From the NCBI GenBank assembly GCA_004352715.1, contig SCFE01000102.1, positions 1,314,280-1,378,279 of the forward strand: a DNA stretch of 64,000 nucleotides, written 5' to 3'. Below the pieces are notes generated by a model. The model saw only the letters and a list, made by a program, of their open reading frames with translations. It searched no databases and was not told where the DNA came from. Of the stretch, positions 9,459 through 22,022 are shown in pieces; positions within the stretch are counted from its first letter, which is position 1, and every line of letters starts with the position of its first letter. Origin of the DNA: Hofstenia miamia (lineage: Eukaryota; Xenacoelomorpha; Acoela). Made by a program: the position numbers and the translations under genes.

Positions 9459-11985
9459 TTATTATTAGTAATAGTATTATTACTATTATTATTGTAATTA
9501 TTATTTCATTACTTCTGACAGCTTCATGCTGGTATCTCTCTCAACTAGGGAACTCACCAGTTCCCAGGGAGTCTGAGAGCTTTCCTCAGGACTCTAGCTG
9601 TTTCTAACAATGCTGCCTTCTGTGCTAATACTCCTCCCCACTTTGGTACTCCCAACTCCTCCAAGTATCTCTTATGCTTCTTACTTACTGCTCCTAGTGC
9701 TCCTACAACTACTAGCGGGAATATTTTAACCTTCTTCAATTACCATAGCGTTTGTATTTACTCTGCCAACTCTCTATACTTGTCTATCTTCTCTTTCTCC
9801 TTCCTTTCTACATTCCTGTCCTTTGGTATTGCTATGTCTATCACTGTTCCCAATATTTTCTCTTTGTCTACGACTACTATGTCTGGCCTCCGTGCTTCCA
9901 TCACCTTGTTTGTCTGTATGTTGAAGTCCCACAGTATCTTAACATTATCATTCTCTATGACTCCCTGTGGCTTGTGCTCATACCACTTGTCTCCTGCTTC
10001 TAACCAATGCTGCCTGCTCAAGCTCCAATGTACCATTCGTCCCACCTTATCATGCCTGAACTTATACTCATTCTGCGCCAACTTATCACACCCTGCTATC
10101 AGATGATCTACTGTCTCCGCCTCTTTCTTACATAGCCTACACTTATCACTTACTTCTACTCTTCTGTCTTTTTAGTCCTGCCTTCTATAACCCTAGTCCA
10201 TAAGGTGAAAAGTCGCCGAACTATAGGATTCTGAAATCAGTCAGTTGATATAGTCGAAAAACCACCTAACTATTGCGGAATATCTCAACACTGGTATTGC
10301 CTATGTATTAATTGCCTTTATACTATTCTGCACATTTAATGTTGACTTCTGTAGTAATTTCCTTAGTCTCCTCTTGTATTCTTTTCTTAACCTCGTCTTC
10401 ATTTCCTCATGATCTGTTCTATCTTTCTCTATCACACCTAAGTACTTGTACACCTCTTTGACTTCCTCAATCTTATCCCCACTGCTCGTCCTCAAAGCAT
10501 CTCCATCTACACACTTGCCTCTGGTAATTGTCACTGTCGCACACTTTCCTAATCCAAATTCCAACCCAGAATCTCTGCTTACCTTCTCCAATGTCTCCAA
10601 TTGCTTCTGCAACATCTTCCTTGAACTAGCATCATACATCTTCAGGTCGTCCATGTACCACAGGTGACTCAATGCTCTACCATTTTGCACCTACTTATAC
10701 CTTATGCCTGTTTCCTTTAACTTTTCTGTGATTGGGATTAAGCTAACTACAAACCTTCCTGTAGTCTATCAATGCCATTCCTGTGTTTGCCTTCTTTCTA
10801 CAATTCTCCACTACAGCCTGGTCTATCAACAACTGATCTTTGCATCCTCTCGTCTTCGTCCTACATCCCTTCTTCTCCTCTGGTATCAACCTGTTCTGTT
10901 CTAAGTAACATGCCAGCCTACTTGAAATCACTGAAGTTAACAATTTCCACGTTGTTGGCAGAAATGTTATTGGCCTGAAGTTGCTTGCCTCACTACCTTT
11001 CTTTGGGTCCTTCTGTATCAGAAATGTACTTCCCACTACCATCCACTCTGGACACCCACTCACCACACACTCTTCCAATGCTACTGCTAGTCTCTCATGC
11101 ACACTAGTGAATTTCTTCAGCCAATACCCATGTACCTCATCTCTGCCTGGCGCCTTACATTCGTCATCTTCTTTAGAGCTTGCTTCCGTTTTGCAGTTGT
11201 GATTACTTCTTCTTTTTGTCTGACTCCTTCTGCATCTGCTCACTATCTATCTCTGATCCCTCACTTCCCTATATATTCTTCCAGAACCTTACTGCGTCCG
11301 CGTTTGCTCTAGCTGTAGCCTTTTCTCCTGCATCAAGTTCTTTGTCCTGATCTTCCCCATTTGCTGCCTAATTTTTGCCACTATATTCTCAATTCTGTCT
11401 CCCTTATCTTCTTGTCGTCTTTTCTTCATGTCCACGCCTACAATCACCAGCACTTCCTATGCGCCTGCATACACTAACCTGTTTATCTCTGTTAGACTCT
11501 TAGCATCTATCCTTTCTAATACTTTGTTCACCATGGCTGTCTCTACTGCTAACTTGCTTCTCTTAATGCATCTTGGTACTGGCAACCTACTTCTGTCTTC
11601 TATTTCGTTCTTCATCCTTCCCTTGATTGCTGCCTCTGTTTCTACAGCTAGGGTTTCTACCACTACTTCATTTTCCTTTGCTTCGTCTGTCCAGCTCTTC
11701 TTTTTCCTTTATTCTCATCCAGCTTCAACTTTCTGACCTGACCTGCAAACCTCTGCGCTGTAACTTCTAATCCCGTTCCTGCCTTCCTCCATTCTTCCAA
11801 AATTTTCTTCCTGTAACCCCTCTCATCTGGCCTGCTTCTTCTGTAACACTCCAATGCTGTCCTGTTCTGCTCATCTGTCCACTTGTGCTGTTGTCCATTG
11901 GCCAGTGTGGATCCTATACTGCCACTTCTCGAGTCCGCACTCCCGGGTCCTCGCGGTCCCAGTCTAGCCTTTTACCCTTGTTATT
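9459..11985 (-). mobile_element. Non-LTR retrotransposon with restriction-like endonuclease, decayed
   Basis: Minus-strand order (5' to 3'): an N-terminal Myb/SANT-like segment (KWTDEQNRTALECYRRSRPD, 11810-11905), RT blocks, zinc knuckle (CRLCKKEAETVDHLIAGC), then an endonuclease-like part (ARRPDIVVVDKEKILGTVID) and the C-terminus (VVVGALGAVSKKHKRYLEEL). The RPD...D arrangement after a CCHC knuckle is typical of non-LTR elements with a C-terminal restriction-like endonuclease. Both borders lie in (TTA)n DNA (9463-9508 and 11983-11995). Such elements copy RNA into a nicked target; this copy is inactive. Confidence 0.85.
9554..11905 (-). pseudogene. Broken RT-endonuclease polyprotein of that element
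   Basis: Pieces in different frames: 11905-11457 (N-terminus), 11243-10743 (fingers and palm: APGRDEVHGYWLKKF, SNFRPITFLPTTWKLL, ending at motif A ALIDYRK), 10690-10301 (catalytic LWYMDDLKMY, then KYLGVIEKD), 10266-9758 (linker, knuckle, endonuclease) and 9739-9554 (C-terminus). Only about 90 bp separate motif A from the YMDD box. In intact relatives this span includes motif B (QGDSLSP-like) and is roughly 80-90 residues longer, so an internal deletion removed it. Several stops and frameshifts also interrupt the gene. It cannot make a working RT. Confidence 0.85.
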
Positions 11986-12275
11986 ATTATTATTGAGAAA
12001 TTAGATACTAACAAATCGACTGTTACACTTAACTTACTTTTTTGTAATTAAATATATTTCTACCATTTTGGCGAGCATTCACTTTAGAGATCTTAAATCT
12101 TGACAAAACACGTTATCTGTATAGCTTTTATGCCACAGCAAGTTGTTTAAATTCTAGAGCATACCGCGGTATTACCGCAACACACCAGTAAGTAAGATAC
12201 TACAACAAAACAAAAACTAATGTGAAACAATTAGCTATGAACGTTGCTAAATAATCTTGAAATTTTCTATTGCTG

Positions 12276-12301
12276 TTTATATATATATATATATATATAT
12301 A
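12276..12301. repeat. (TA)n microsatellite at the edge of a gap
   Basis: An uninterrupted TA run leads straight into the N block, which probably explains the assembly break. Confidence 0.95.
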
Positions 12302-13301
12302 NNNNNNNNNNNNNNNNNNNNNNNNNNNNNNNNNNNNNNNNNNNNNNNNNNNNNNNNNNNNNNNNNNNNNNNNNNNNNNNNNNNNNNNNNNNNNNNNNNN
12401 NNNNNNNNNNNNNNNNNNNNNNNNNNNNNNNNNNNNNNNNNNNNNNNNNNNNNNNNNNNNNNNNNNNNNNNNNNNNNNNNNNNNNNNNNNNNNNNNNNNN
12501 NNNNNNNNNNNNNNNNNNNNNNNNNNNNNNNNNNNNNNNNNNNNNNNNNNNNNNNNNNNNNNNNNNNNNNNNNNNNNNNNNNNNNNNNNNNNNNNNNNNN
12601 NNNNNNNNNNNNNNNNNNNNNNNNNNNNNNNNNNNNNNNNNNNNNNNNNNNNNNNNNNNNNNNNNNNNNNNNNNNNNNNNNNNNNNNNNNNNNNNNNNNN
12701 NNNNNNNNNNNNNNNNNNNNNNNNNNNNNNNNNNNNNNNNNNNNNNNNNNNNNNNNNNNNNNNNNNNNNNNNNNNNNNNNNNNNNNNNNNNNNNNNNNNN
12801 NNNNNNNNNNNNNNNNNNNNNNNNNNNNNNNNNNNNNNNNNNNNNNNNNNNNNNNNNNNNNNNNNNNNNNNNNNNNNNNNNNNNNNNNNNNNNNNNNNNN
12901 NNNNNNNNNNNNNNNNNNNNNNNNNNNNNNNNNNNNNNNNNNNNNNNNNNNNNNNNNNNNNNNNNNNNNNNNNNNNNNNNNNNNNNNNNNNNNNNNNNNN
13001 NNNNNNNNNNNNNNNNNNNNNNNNNNNNNNNNNNNNNNNNNNNNNNNNNNNNNNNNNNNNNNNNNNNNNNNNNNNNNNNNNNNNNNNNNNNNNNNNNNNN
13101 NNNNNNNNNNNNNNNNNNNNNNNNNNNNNNNNNNNNNNNNNNNNNNNNNNNNNNNNNNNNNNNNNNNNNNNNNNNNNNNNNNNNNNNNNNNNNNNNNNNN
13201 NNNNNNNNNNNNNNNNNNNNNNNNNNNNNNNNNNNNNNNNNNNNNNNNNNNNNNNNNNNNNNNNNNNNNNNNNNNNNNNNNNNNNNNNNNNNNNNNNNNN
13301 N
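12302..13301. other. Assembly gap, 1000 N
   Basis: Exactly 1000 N, likely a nominal size. It hides the left end of the mariner copy that starts at 13302. Confidence 0.98.
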
Positions 13302-14226
13302 GTTGCCATACACCCTGTCCTTAAGGTATCCCCACATATAAAAGTCTGGGGGGTTCAAGTCTGGTGAATGCGGTGACCACTCCGGGTCACACCTGCGGCT
13401 GATCAGTCGATCAGGGAAACGATGCTGTAGCCATGCCAATGATTCGTTTGAGGTGTGGGGGTGGCACCATCCTGCTGGAACCACTGGAGGTCCCTGACGA
13501 CCCCCCTTCGTCGACCAAGTGCTGTCCAGAATTTGCCAAGCACCTGAACATATCGCTCGGTGTTGATTGTCACAGACCGCTCGTTGTCGTCCTCGAACCA
13601 GAATGGTCCAATGATGCCATGTTTGGAGATGGCGACCCATACAGTGCACTTGACAAAGTGCAATGGCCTTTGCAGACAGTACTCAAGGGATGTGTTACCC
13701 CAAAAGATGTTGTTCTTGGAGTTCACATGACCTGACAGCAGGAAATGTGCCTCATCCGAAAACCAGACATTGTCAAGGAAGTCTGTCGCAGCGTCAATTT
13801 TATCGCAAAACCACTGGCACATGATCACTCGTTTCCTCATGTCGGCAGGTGTAAGCTTTTGTTTAATCTGTATCCTGTAAGGATAGAGGTGGCGATCAAA
13901 ATTCTCCGCACAGACTCCCGCTGCATTCCAAGCTCCTGACTTCGTCGACGCACAGACTTGCGTGGGCTGCGAACAACAGAGTCTCTGACTGCATCAACGT
14001 TCTGTGGTGTCCTTGCTGATTTCGGTCGTCCAGAGTGTGACTGTCTGTTAGTATCTTTTCGATTGAGGTTATTAACAGTCCCATGGGTTCGGAACTTGTT
14101 GACCCATCTGTAGATCATTGTGTGGGCATCCAAACCGTTCTTTGAATTGCAATTGAGCCGCGTGGATAGAATTCAGCCGAAAATAGGCCTCAACTATAAA
14201 TGTCTTTTGTTCAGTAGTCCATGGCA
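13302..14226 (-). pseudogene. Mariner-type transposase, three frame breaks
   Basis: Minus-strand pieces: N-terminal helix-turn-helix (14226-13890: TMIYRWVNKFRTHG, GRPKSARTPQNVD), then ADMRKRVIMCQWF and the first catalytic Asp in VWFSDEAHF (~13770), then WFQQDGATP with the second Asp (~13455), then WSPHSPDLNPPDFYMWGYLK with the terminal Asp (~13350), and RVYGN at the gap. Disruptions: a 14-bp deletion at ~14128 relative to copy 1 (copy 1 has CREFP before AHTM), a frameshift at ~13885 where the frame ends LHLPT, and a frameshift in the G-run at ~13450. The intact protein would be about 340 residues and would cut and paste the element at TA sites. Confidence 0.88.
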
Positions 14227-14359
14227 TCTCGAAGTTGAAATTTTCTAAACTTTTACAACATTAATTCTTATTGGTAAATCTGAAAAATAAAAAGAATTGA
14301 TTAATTATTTCAAAAGTTATTCAAGTTTAGGTGTTGAACGCTTTTTTTGTGTCACCCTG
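13302..14359 (-). mobile_element. Mariner-type element, copy 2, left end in gap
   Basis: The right end is GCTTTTTTTGTGTCACCCTG, ending at 14359 with TA at 14360-14361, the same terminal repeat as copy 1. From 13975 to 14359 it is nearly identical to copy 1. The transposase runs on the minus strand and reaches the gap at its C-terminus, so the left terminal repeat must be in the gap, perhaps in the (TA)n tract seen before it. Three disruptions show it is inactive. Confidence 0.9.
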
Positions 14360-14361
14360 TA

Positions 14362-16105
14362 TATTGAAATTCATTTAATATGAAAAAAAATACATTTATT
14401 GTTCCAAAAACTTTCCAAGTGACACAATATTAGATGATATTAATTTCAATGAATGGCCAATAGATTGTGTATTTTAACACACAATCTCAAAAATGGTTGT
14501 TTTTTGTCAACGTTATAGCCACTGAGTTACGTTGTGCCTTCTTTTATTTGCGGTATAGTATAAATCTCAATGGTTGCACTTAATGTAGTTTTGGTTGGCT
14601 AGACACCAATTCGCTGTATTTTGACTTAAAGTTAAGAGATTGTCATAATATCACCGAAACACTACGTGTTAAAGCTAATACCTCATTTTATATCTCATGT
14701 TTTATTTTAATGGCATTATTTTAATTTCTGAATTGTTTCAAGGATAGAGTAATTTGCTTATTATATGGCTTTGTAAATAGCGTGGGTGGAATTGTTTAAA
14801 ACTTCTGCGCTTAATAATTTGTCAAATACATATTGATTTTTTACAAGTAATACTCTATTTTTTATTCTTCTATTTTACTAAGAATTGATTGTTTCAACAG
14901 GTATGTATTTGTCGCAAGGATATATAAATTCAACTCGCTGGAAGTTCATCCTCTATGAGGTTTGGAATTGGTGATCCAATGAACACAACTTTTCTACTAT
15001 AAGAAAAATATGTTACTACTGACGATGCAATCAAATATTGCAATCAGTAAATTTTTGATTTGATATGCAAGAAAGTATCAATAAATCGAATTATTTCTGC
15101 TTCAGGATAATATGCACAAAAATCTAATCTGGTTTGCCAAAGCTAGCCTGATCATTAGTTGAGCTTGACTGAAATTATCTGTTTTTGTTATAATTTATTC
15201 ATCTGTTATTAAATATTGTTCTATATTTTTCCTGTACGTATCATACCTGGATTTCAAAATATTTCTTTTAAACCTATTCGGCCTGGGGGAAGGATATCTC
15301 CCCTCTTAAACTTTTCATTAATGGTCAACAAGTTGTGAAGACTTCTTAATGAGACTTTCTGATTTTTCCTAACTTTTATTGGGGATCGTAACCCCGGATA
15401 AAAATTTTCTAAATATCTGCTAGTTTAATGTATGATATGGTTGTTCAACAGGAGGTTTTGTAGTCTTGCAGTTTTTCAAGAAAAACATTATTCTTAGTAT
15501 GATGAAAAATTTATGTAATATAAAGAAAATTAAATGTGATATGTTAAGAATGAATTCTAATGAATTTCATTTCCAACTGTTAATGCCAATAATTAATGTA
15601 TTTCAAAAAATTCCCAAGTTTTGGCATTTGGTGACGTCATAATAATAATGATGGCATCACATTTCTGAACATTCCAAAATTTATTGTGCTGACATGAACA
15701 ATCTTTGTGCAAAGTTTCGTTTTAATACCATAATCCTATCCAAAGAAGAAATCCTCCTCCCCAGGCCTAAGAAGAGCAAAACGTCCAGGTACAATAGGGT
15801 TAGTGCAATAGTTAAAAAATGCAACCGATTTATTGAACATGGTTTCAATGGTCCATTAAGGATCGGGTATACATACCTCAACACTAGAGTACCCATTTCT
15901 TGTTCGTTTCAATCAATCATACATTAGTATGTCCAAAATACTATTTTTTCATAATGCTATATATTATCTGCACCCGACAAGAGTGCATTAAAGTGCTCTT
16001 TTTGGGGATAACGGAAAGTGTCATCAACCCTATTTCCACTAGCGGTGCTTAAAAGTGACAAACTGCGTTGCCCACATTTTTGAACAATTTTATCCAATCA
16101 TGTTA
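14362..16105. other. AT-rich intergenic DNA
   Basis: No gene seen. Overlapping frames at 15681-15927 on both strands are short and unrecognised. 15280-15420 carries paired G/C-run words (GGGGGAAGGATATCTCCCC, GGGGATCGTAACCCC) like those in the miniature element at 62052, so it may be a decayed relative. Confidence 0.35.
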
Positions 16106-16760
16106 CATGGACACATCTATGGGGTTGGACCTCTCATGCAATAAGGATTTGTGCTAAAGCTTATTATTGTGCCTGAAATAGAGTGACAATATGGGTTTAA
16201 CATGAACCCGAACCCCACCGGATCAGAATATTAATACTTTAATTAAATCTTATGTTCGCACCCTGCTTGACCCGAAACAGGCTTTGTTTCGCAATATTTA
16301 ACAGCCTCGATCTCTCTCCAATTAAATGTTGATTAACTTCAGTCATTTTCTCATAATGTTATTCTAGTAATTTCATTGGTGCTACTTGACGTCTTGGATC
16401 CTTCTCAAATCGAATAGTGATTAACATCAGTAATTTTTTGATCGATCAATCTAGGCTTTGCTGACAATTACCGCTCTCAGTGCCGGAACCCGAATCAACC
16501 CGACAATTTGATACCCGAACAGAAACTGAAACCCGAAACCGGATGTCCCGCTCTAGCCTGAACTACGTTTACATAAAATTTATTTTTTTTTCAATGAGAA
16601 ATCCGATTTTTGTAAAAATTCACTTCTCACCATGCCCAAAGTTCAAATAATGAATCGATCTAATGCCGAAGGCAACAACAGCCCTCAATATTTTACTTTC
16701 TGGAGAAAAACAGTGTGAACCTCGTTCAAGCGCGTCGTGCGCAGAGTCAGAATGCTGGCA
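16106..16760 (+). repeat. Dispersed repeat copy, interrupted by a hAT-like insertion
   Basis: CATGGACACATCTATGGGGTTG at 16106 matches 40441, and the following CTCATGCAAT and TTTGTGCTAA also match. The match resumes at 16590 (AATCCGATTTTT, TTCAAATAATGA, then GTGTGAAC) against 40545-40680. Compared with the copy at 40.4 kb, about 390 bp are extra between the two blocks. No protein is encoded in any copy. Confidence 0.6.
16172..16560. mobile_element. hAT-like non-autonomous insertion, degenerate
   Basis: This is the extra segment inside the dispersed repeat. It is full of AACCCGAAC / GAAACCCGAAACCGG words, and its right end reads inward as CAGGCTAGAGCGGGACATCC, facing a weaker TGAAATAGAGTGACA at the left. 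Iterated short words near CAGG-type ends are usual in hAT miniatures. No clean 8-bp target duplication is seen, so borders are approximate. Confidence 0.4.
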
Positions 16761-19700
16761 CTAACCTATCATGGAATTTGAACTGTAAATAGGAAAGCAT
16801 ATTTCATAATAATATTAATAACGTTTCCTAATTTTGCGCAAAATAATAATTATGCCATGCGTGAACAACATATGATAATGAAACCCGAATATTAAATGGG
16901 TTGGGAGTGTACAGGACTGACGTTAGTCCAATAGAACTAAATGAGTCTTTGTCACTAAAATTTTAATTTAGCGGAACGCTAGTTTTTAGTGCTACAAATA
17001 CTCTCTTCCTGTGGTCAACAAATCTCCTTTTAAAATAGAATTTGTATTTGTGTGACTTTCTATAAATTGTATTTGTTGAATTAATCGACGTTCTTTGCGA
17101 AACTCATTATTCGGTATATCGCGTCAATTATGTTGGATAATACATTTAATTACCGCCTCTCCTCAAATTCATTTCAGGATTTAACTTGATTTTACGCTGA
17201 CTTTTTGCTAAAAATAGGCAGTAACTTACTTGATTCCGTTCATTACTATTTGAATGCTTAGTATTGGTTACCTCGTTACGTGGGTGCGATCTATTTTAGA
17301 TGCAGATGTAGCGGTTGGATGGTGCTCTCTTCACTCACAGTGGCCTTTTAAATGCTTCCTCTCTCACTCATTTCAGATTTAGGTTAATTCCATATTTTCC
17401 TTGTCGGTTTGTATTAGTAGTTTTTATTATTATATATTTTTATAATTACAGTGATTCTTAATGATGTAAGCGTTTAAATATTTTCTATACTATAAGAATT
17501 TTTATCGCTGCGTTAAGTGTTCGCTAATTTAGTTCAATTCGAAATTTATTCTCTCTTAATTACATTATTTTACGTGAATTATCGTGACATTTATTAGTTT
17601 TCTCGTTCAGTCATGTTCTGTTAAGATGAGCATTTTATAGCAAGTAATTTAGAGAACATTATTGCAAATTACAATCTACTATTTTGACGAAGGCATAGCC
17701 TACAACCCGTGACACAGTGTCCGCTTTTTTATTTTAATACTAGTGCTAGATCAACGGAAAACATTTTTACCTTTTGCTCTGTATGGTACATACGTAGTTT
17801 GGGATGTTTCGTTGTTTATGTATTTTTTGTATTAATTTAAACCTGGAAGTCTATTTAACCTTTTTTTAACTGTCCAGGAATTTTTTGCAAAATTGTTGTC
17901 GTTCATTAAATATTTTGTAAATACTTTTAACTCAACATCTAATAAAGATATCCAAAATCTGAAAGCAACGTGGCATAGGGGAATGTATCCTTCATTCTCG
18001 TTCTTAAACGGCGACCCATTGCGTACGACACGCTTCAATGGGTTTGGGGGGTCTATTCACATATAATGAGTTAAAGTTTGTTGTTGCTCTCGATCTCTAT
18101 AAGCCTTATAATTGCATGAATGTTAGGTATTTAGAGAATTTAAATCTTTTTAAAAAATAGTTAATCTTTTCAAGTATTTCAGGCACAGTAATACGCTTAA
18201 GTAGACATTTTTACCGCTACATTTAAGCATGCTTAGCAATAGATATGCCCATGACACATGATTTCCAAATTATCTAAGAGACTCGCAGAAAATTCTTTCA
18301 AACTTTAGAAAAACGGTTTGGTCTTTTAAGAGGTCACCGGGCTGTTTAAAAGTAAACTATTTAAGAACTTGGTAAAATTTCTGTATTAATTTTGGTAAGT
18401 TTTTTAATAGTTTTTTTACCAATTTTGTCTGCATTTTACGAAACCCTTAATAGTTTCAATATACTTTTGAGAGAGTTGGGGTAATGCTATATTTGTACAT
18501 GGTAGGATGCGGTAAAACCGCTGTATTGGGAATGGGATTTCCATGCATTGCGTTGTTCTCAAAAAATTGAAGGTTACTTACAATAATTAATATGTGTGCT
18601 TGATTTAAAATTTAATGCTGTCTTGCTTAGTCGTTGCATTTTTATTCTCAAAATCGTTTAATGAGCATTTATACAACGTGGCATTTTCCTAATATATTCC
18701 CTTGTTAATTTTGATATTACTTCACATTTTCAAAACTCTATTTTTAATCCATTCGGTGTAATTTTTTGCGAAGCGTTAATTTTGCGAAATTGCATAAACC
18801 AAGGTTGTCACCTTGTTATACTCATCGGAAAACCATGGATTGATTATTTGTTTGGTGTGAGGTAGCATCCACTCTTTCAGTCTTGCGCGACCGGGATAAA
18901 AAATTTACTTTCATGCGGTGTTGCCTCTTGGTGACTAGTTTTTTTCCGCTTTTTAGTAATTTTTTATTAAAGTAACTTAAAGTCACTTTTTCTTGATTAA
19001 CTTAAATTTGTTTAATTGCAAATCTAAATCTAGCATTAATTAATGGGAATTATCATTTAGGCTGTCGTAATCAAGGTATAAGAAAGTTTTTGTAAATTTT
19101 GAAGGAAAACATTTAGAAATTGCAAAGAAGTTTTTAAAATTCCTTGCTTTAGACATCGGACTGTGGATTTTATATTTTTTTAAAGCAGGCTTCTCCATAT
19201 TCAAAATTATTTGGTCATTTTTTAATAGAATTTCAACCCTGTTTTCATGTCTGTTTGTGAATTGAATAAGCAATTGAATTTTGTCATATTTGCTAGGATT
19301 AGCAGTGTTGTATTGTTTCAGTGCCTGATATATTATAAAATTGATATGCTATATAATATTCCTATATTTTTAACCTTAAAGTGGCACTATTCTGAAAATG
19401 ATAATTTTGAGAAAAATAGTCACAGGCATGTGAAACTCACTTCTCTGGAAGTTTATGGCATGATACTAATAATTAGAAATAAAATATTTTTTGCATAATT
19501 TATGCCAAGATGGACGCCACAATTTTAGTACTTCAGTTGTGACACTCTACGGACTTGATTCATTACTGTTTTTTTAAGATAAGAGTCATAACTAGGGAAT
19601 GGTTTATGAACTTCATTTTGAAAAATCATCACATTTGGTCTTTTTTTCTAAAAAATGTACTTTGAAATTTTTGAAATTCTCCACTGATACCAAATCTTCA

Positions 19701-20740
19701 TAAATTAGACAAAATGGAAATTCAATCTCTAGATAAACTCATCATGCACAACTTTTAGAAATTTCAGATTATTAATTTTAAGTTTAGCTAAATAACGAAC
19801 ACACTTCTTTATCTTGTGATGCTTTCAGATTTTGGATATCTTTATTTATTCGTGAGTTAGCTTTTAGGTTTTTTTCGGAAAACAATCTCAGATTTTAAAA
19901 AATTCCTAAGCAATTTAAATTTAAGTAGCCATCTCCAAATTGCTGAAGTCAAGTACGCTACGACATCCTGAAATATCCGTCTAAAATGCAGGAAATGTAA
20001 AACCTATTCTAAAGGGTCCCAATTGCAGTATTTTCCACAAATAGACTTTTTTATTACAGCGGATGTCATGTCATTGCAGATTTATTAGATTTTCACCGCA
20101 GACACTTCCTAAATGTTGATTTTCAAATAATGACGTCAAGCATCAAGAATTTTTGAGATGAACGTCCATCTGAAGCCTTTCAATTCCCCCTGCTTTTTAT
20201 TTTCTCTGATTCAATAAATATCCCTTAATTAGTGTTGAGAAATAATTTGTGCGACAACCATGTTTAGGGCACTGCTTGAATTCGTTTATCTAATACGTCT
20301 TAACTTCAAAATCGTCAAGATATTCAATTGAATTTGGAAAATGATTGTTCGAAAACATGCATGATCTAGCAAAAAAAGAAATTCTGTTATGTATTTCGTT
20401 GAGCTGAGCGATTCTGTAAACGTTTTCTTCTTGTGATTAGTATAATTTGGGATTTGATTAAAGTGTAATTTCTCAATAAAAATTCACATTTAAAATTTAA
20501 GCGCAATATGGGAAAATACTTGATTCAGAGCATTTGCATAGTTTAATTCGATTTCTGAAAATTCGTTTACATTTGCTATATTTTAGCTTGTCGCTGCTTG
20601 TCAGCTAAAATATATTTAATATTTACACTAATATTACAACAAACATTTAGACTTACGCACCGAGCTTAAGTACTCACCTACACAATAGGTTAATGATCGC
20701 TTACACTGACTTCAGCGATATTTCGTGCAATTGTTTATTA

Positions 20741-20741
<1 letters not shown>
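16761..20741. other. AT-rich DNA upstream of SIK
   Basis: No exon recognised. 19812-19860 (TCTTGTGATGCTTTCAGATTTT, then ATTCGTGAGTTA) is another partial copy of the dispersed repeat seen at 40779. Missing 5' exons of SIK could lie here or in the join at 20774, but I could not find a glycine-loop exon. Confidence 0.35.
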
Positions 20742-20773
<32 letters not shown>

Positions 20774-20774
20774 N
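20742..20774. repeat. (AT)n microsatellite ending in a single-N join
   Basis: An AT run ends at 20773, is followed by one N, then by coding sequence. AT repeats cannot be part of the kinase, so the single N conceals missing DNA: at least the intron acceptor and the start of the exon. Confidence 0.9.
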
Positions 20775-21752
20775 GAAAGTTCGCTATTGTTAAACTAGCA
20801 CGACATATCATGACACAGCGTCGAGTAGCTATCAAAGTTGTGGACAAGCGTCGCTTGGACGCCGATGCACTCAACCGTGCAAACCGAGAAATTCAAATAC
20901 TCAAAGTCCTTCGTGGGCATCCACACATTGTTTCGTTGTATCAGGTGTTTGAAACGGACAAAAGACTGTTTTTGGTGACACAGTGGGCAAGTGGTGGAGA
21001 AATTTTTGATCATTTGGCTGCGCATGGTCGAATGTCCGAAGGTGAAACGCGGCGTCTGTTTCGGCAGCTGGTATCCGCTCTTAGTGCTTGTCATGAACAC
21101 AATATTGTCCATCGAGATATTAAAGCTGAGAATGTTTTGCTTGATGCAAATCGAAATCTGCTGCTGGCGGACTTTGGTTTTAGCACCGAATATTCATCAA
21201 TGAGCAACCTTCTACAAACCTGGTGTGGATCTCCACCATATACTGCACCAGAGTTATTTGCTGGTGTACCGTATGATGGACGAGCAGCAGATTGCTGGAG
21301 CGCCGGTGTCGTACTCTATGTACTTTTGTGCGGCTCACTTCCATTCGACGCTCCTAATTTGACCCAATTGCGTTCACATGTGTCTTCTGGTGTTTTTTAT
21401 ATTCCATTTTATGTTTCCGACACCGTTGCAGATTTACTGCGGGGCTTACTGAATGTTAACCCTACTGAAAGGCTGACTGTATCTCAAATTGCTGTGCATC
21501 CTTGGGTGCAGCCAATTCCCGAAATTAATTGGAGTAACACGTTCGAACTCAATGAATCTGTCTTAAATCAAATTCAAGACATGGGTTTTGACGCTGCGCA
21601 GGTTGCAGTCAGTGTTCAGAATCGGGCCTTTGATGCCAATTTCGCAGTTTACTATTTGCTTTGTGAAAAAGAAGAAGAGGAGGAAGAACAGCCATCGCCA
21701 GAAGCACTAGTGAGATATCTTTCAATGCGTCGGAGAACTTTAGGCGATCCAG
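20775..21752 (+). CDS. SIK: Salt-inducible kinase, exon with kinase and UBA domains (5' truncated at gap)
   Basis: Ser/Thr kinase of the AMPK-related SIK group, which is activated by LKB1 and restrains CREB-regulated coactivators and class IIa HDACs. Visible residues count from AAG at 20777: FAIVKL (end of the Gly-loop strand), VAIK (K20), REIQIL (E38), HRDIKAEN (D114), ADFGFS (D132), the activation loop LLQTWCGSPPYTAPE with the LKB1-target Thr at 148, then a UBA domain at ~257-297 (LNESVLNQIQDMGFDAAQ, AVYYLL). SIK has this kinase-UBA order. An acidic run (residues 298-304) and RRRTLG follow. The donor CCAG|GTAAGG at 21752/21753 leaves phase 1. The glycine loop GxG and all upstream residues are lost at the N join. 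A piggyBac element fills most of the next intron. Certain as SIK; which paralogue is not clear. Confidence 0.93.
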
Positions 21753-22022
21753 GTAAGGATTTGTTGAGCATTTCTACCTATAGCTTTTTGATATAAACCC
21801 TTAAAAATGTTTTTGATTTTATATCTATTTTGACTAAACTGTTACTTTGTATTTATAGTAATTGGAATTAAAATGATAAATGAGAAAAAATCTGTTTTTA
21901 TTAACTTGAATAATAGCTAGATATCAAGTTGTTCCCTATTTCTGTTAAACAGTTCTGCAAACTGCTGAATAAAGTAACCCAATCAATTTTTTTTTAGATT
22001 TTCTAGATTTTAGATACATTAA

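Noticed and set aside
9752-11736. Plus-strand frames across the RLE element
   Set aside because: Antisense of the recognised RT and endonuclease pieces.
12200-13649. Reading frames of 355-460 codons across 12302-13301
   Set aside because: They run through 1000 N; only the transposase end at 13302-13649 is real.
15681-15927. Small gene at 15.7-15.9 kb (frames on both strands)
   Set aside because: Both strands open over the same short stretch, no motif, no splice support.
20693-20776. Start codon at 20693 for the SIK protein
   Set aside because: It would translate the AT repeat and cross an N join; the true N-terminus is missing.
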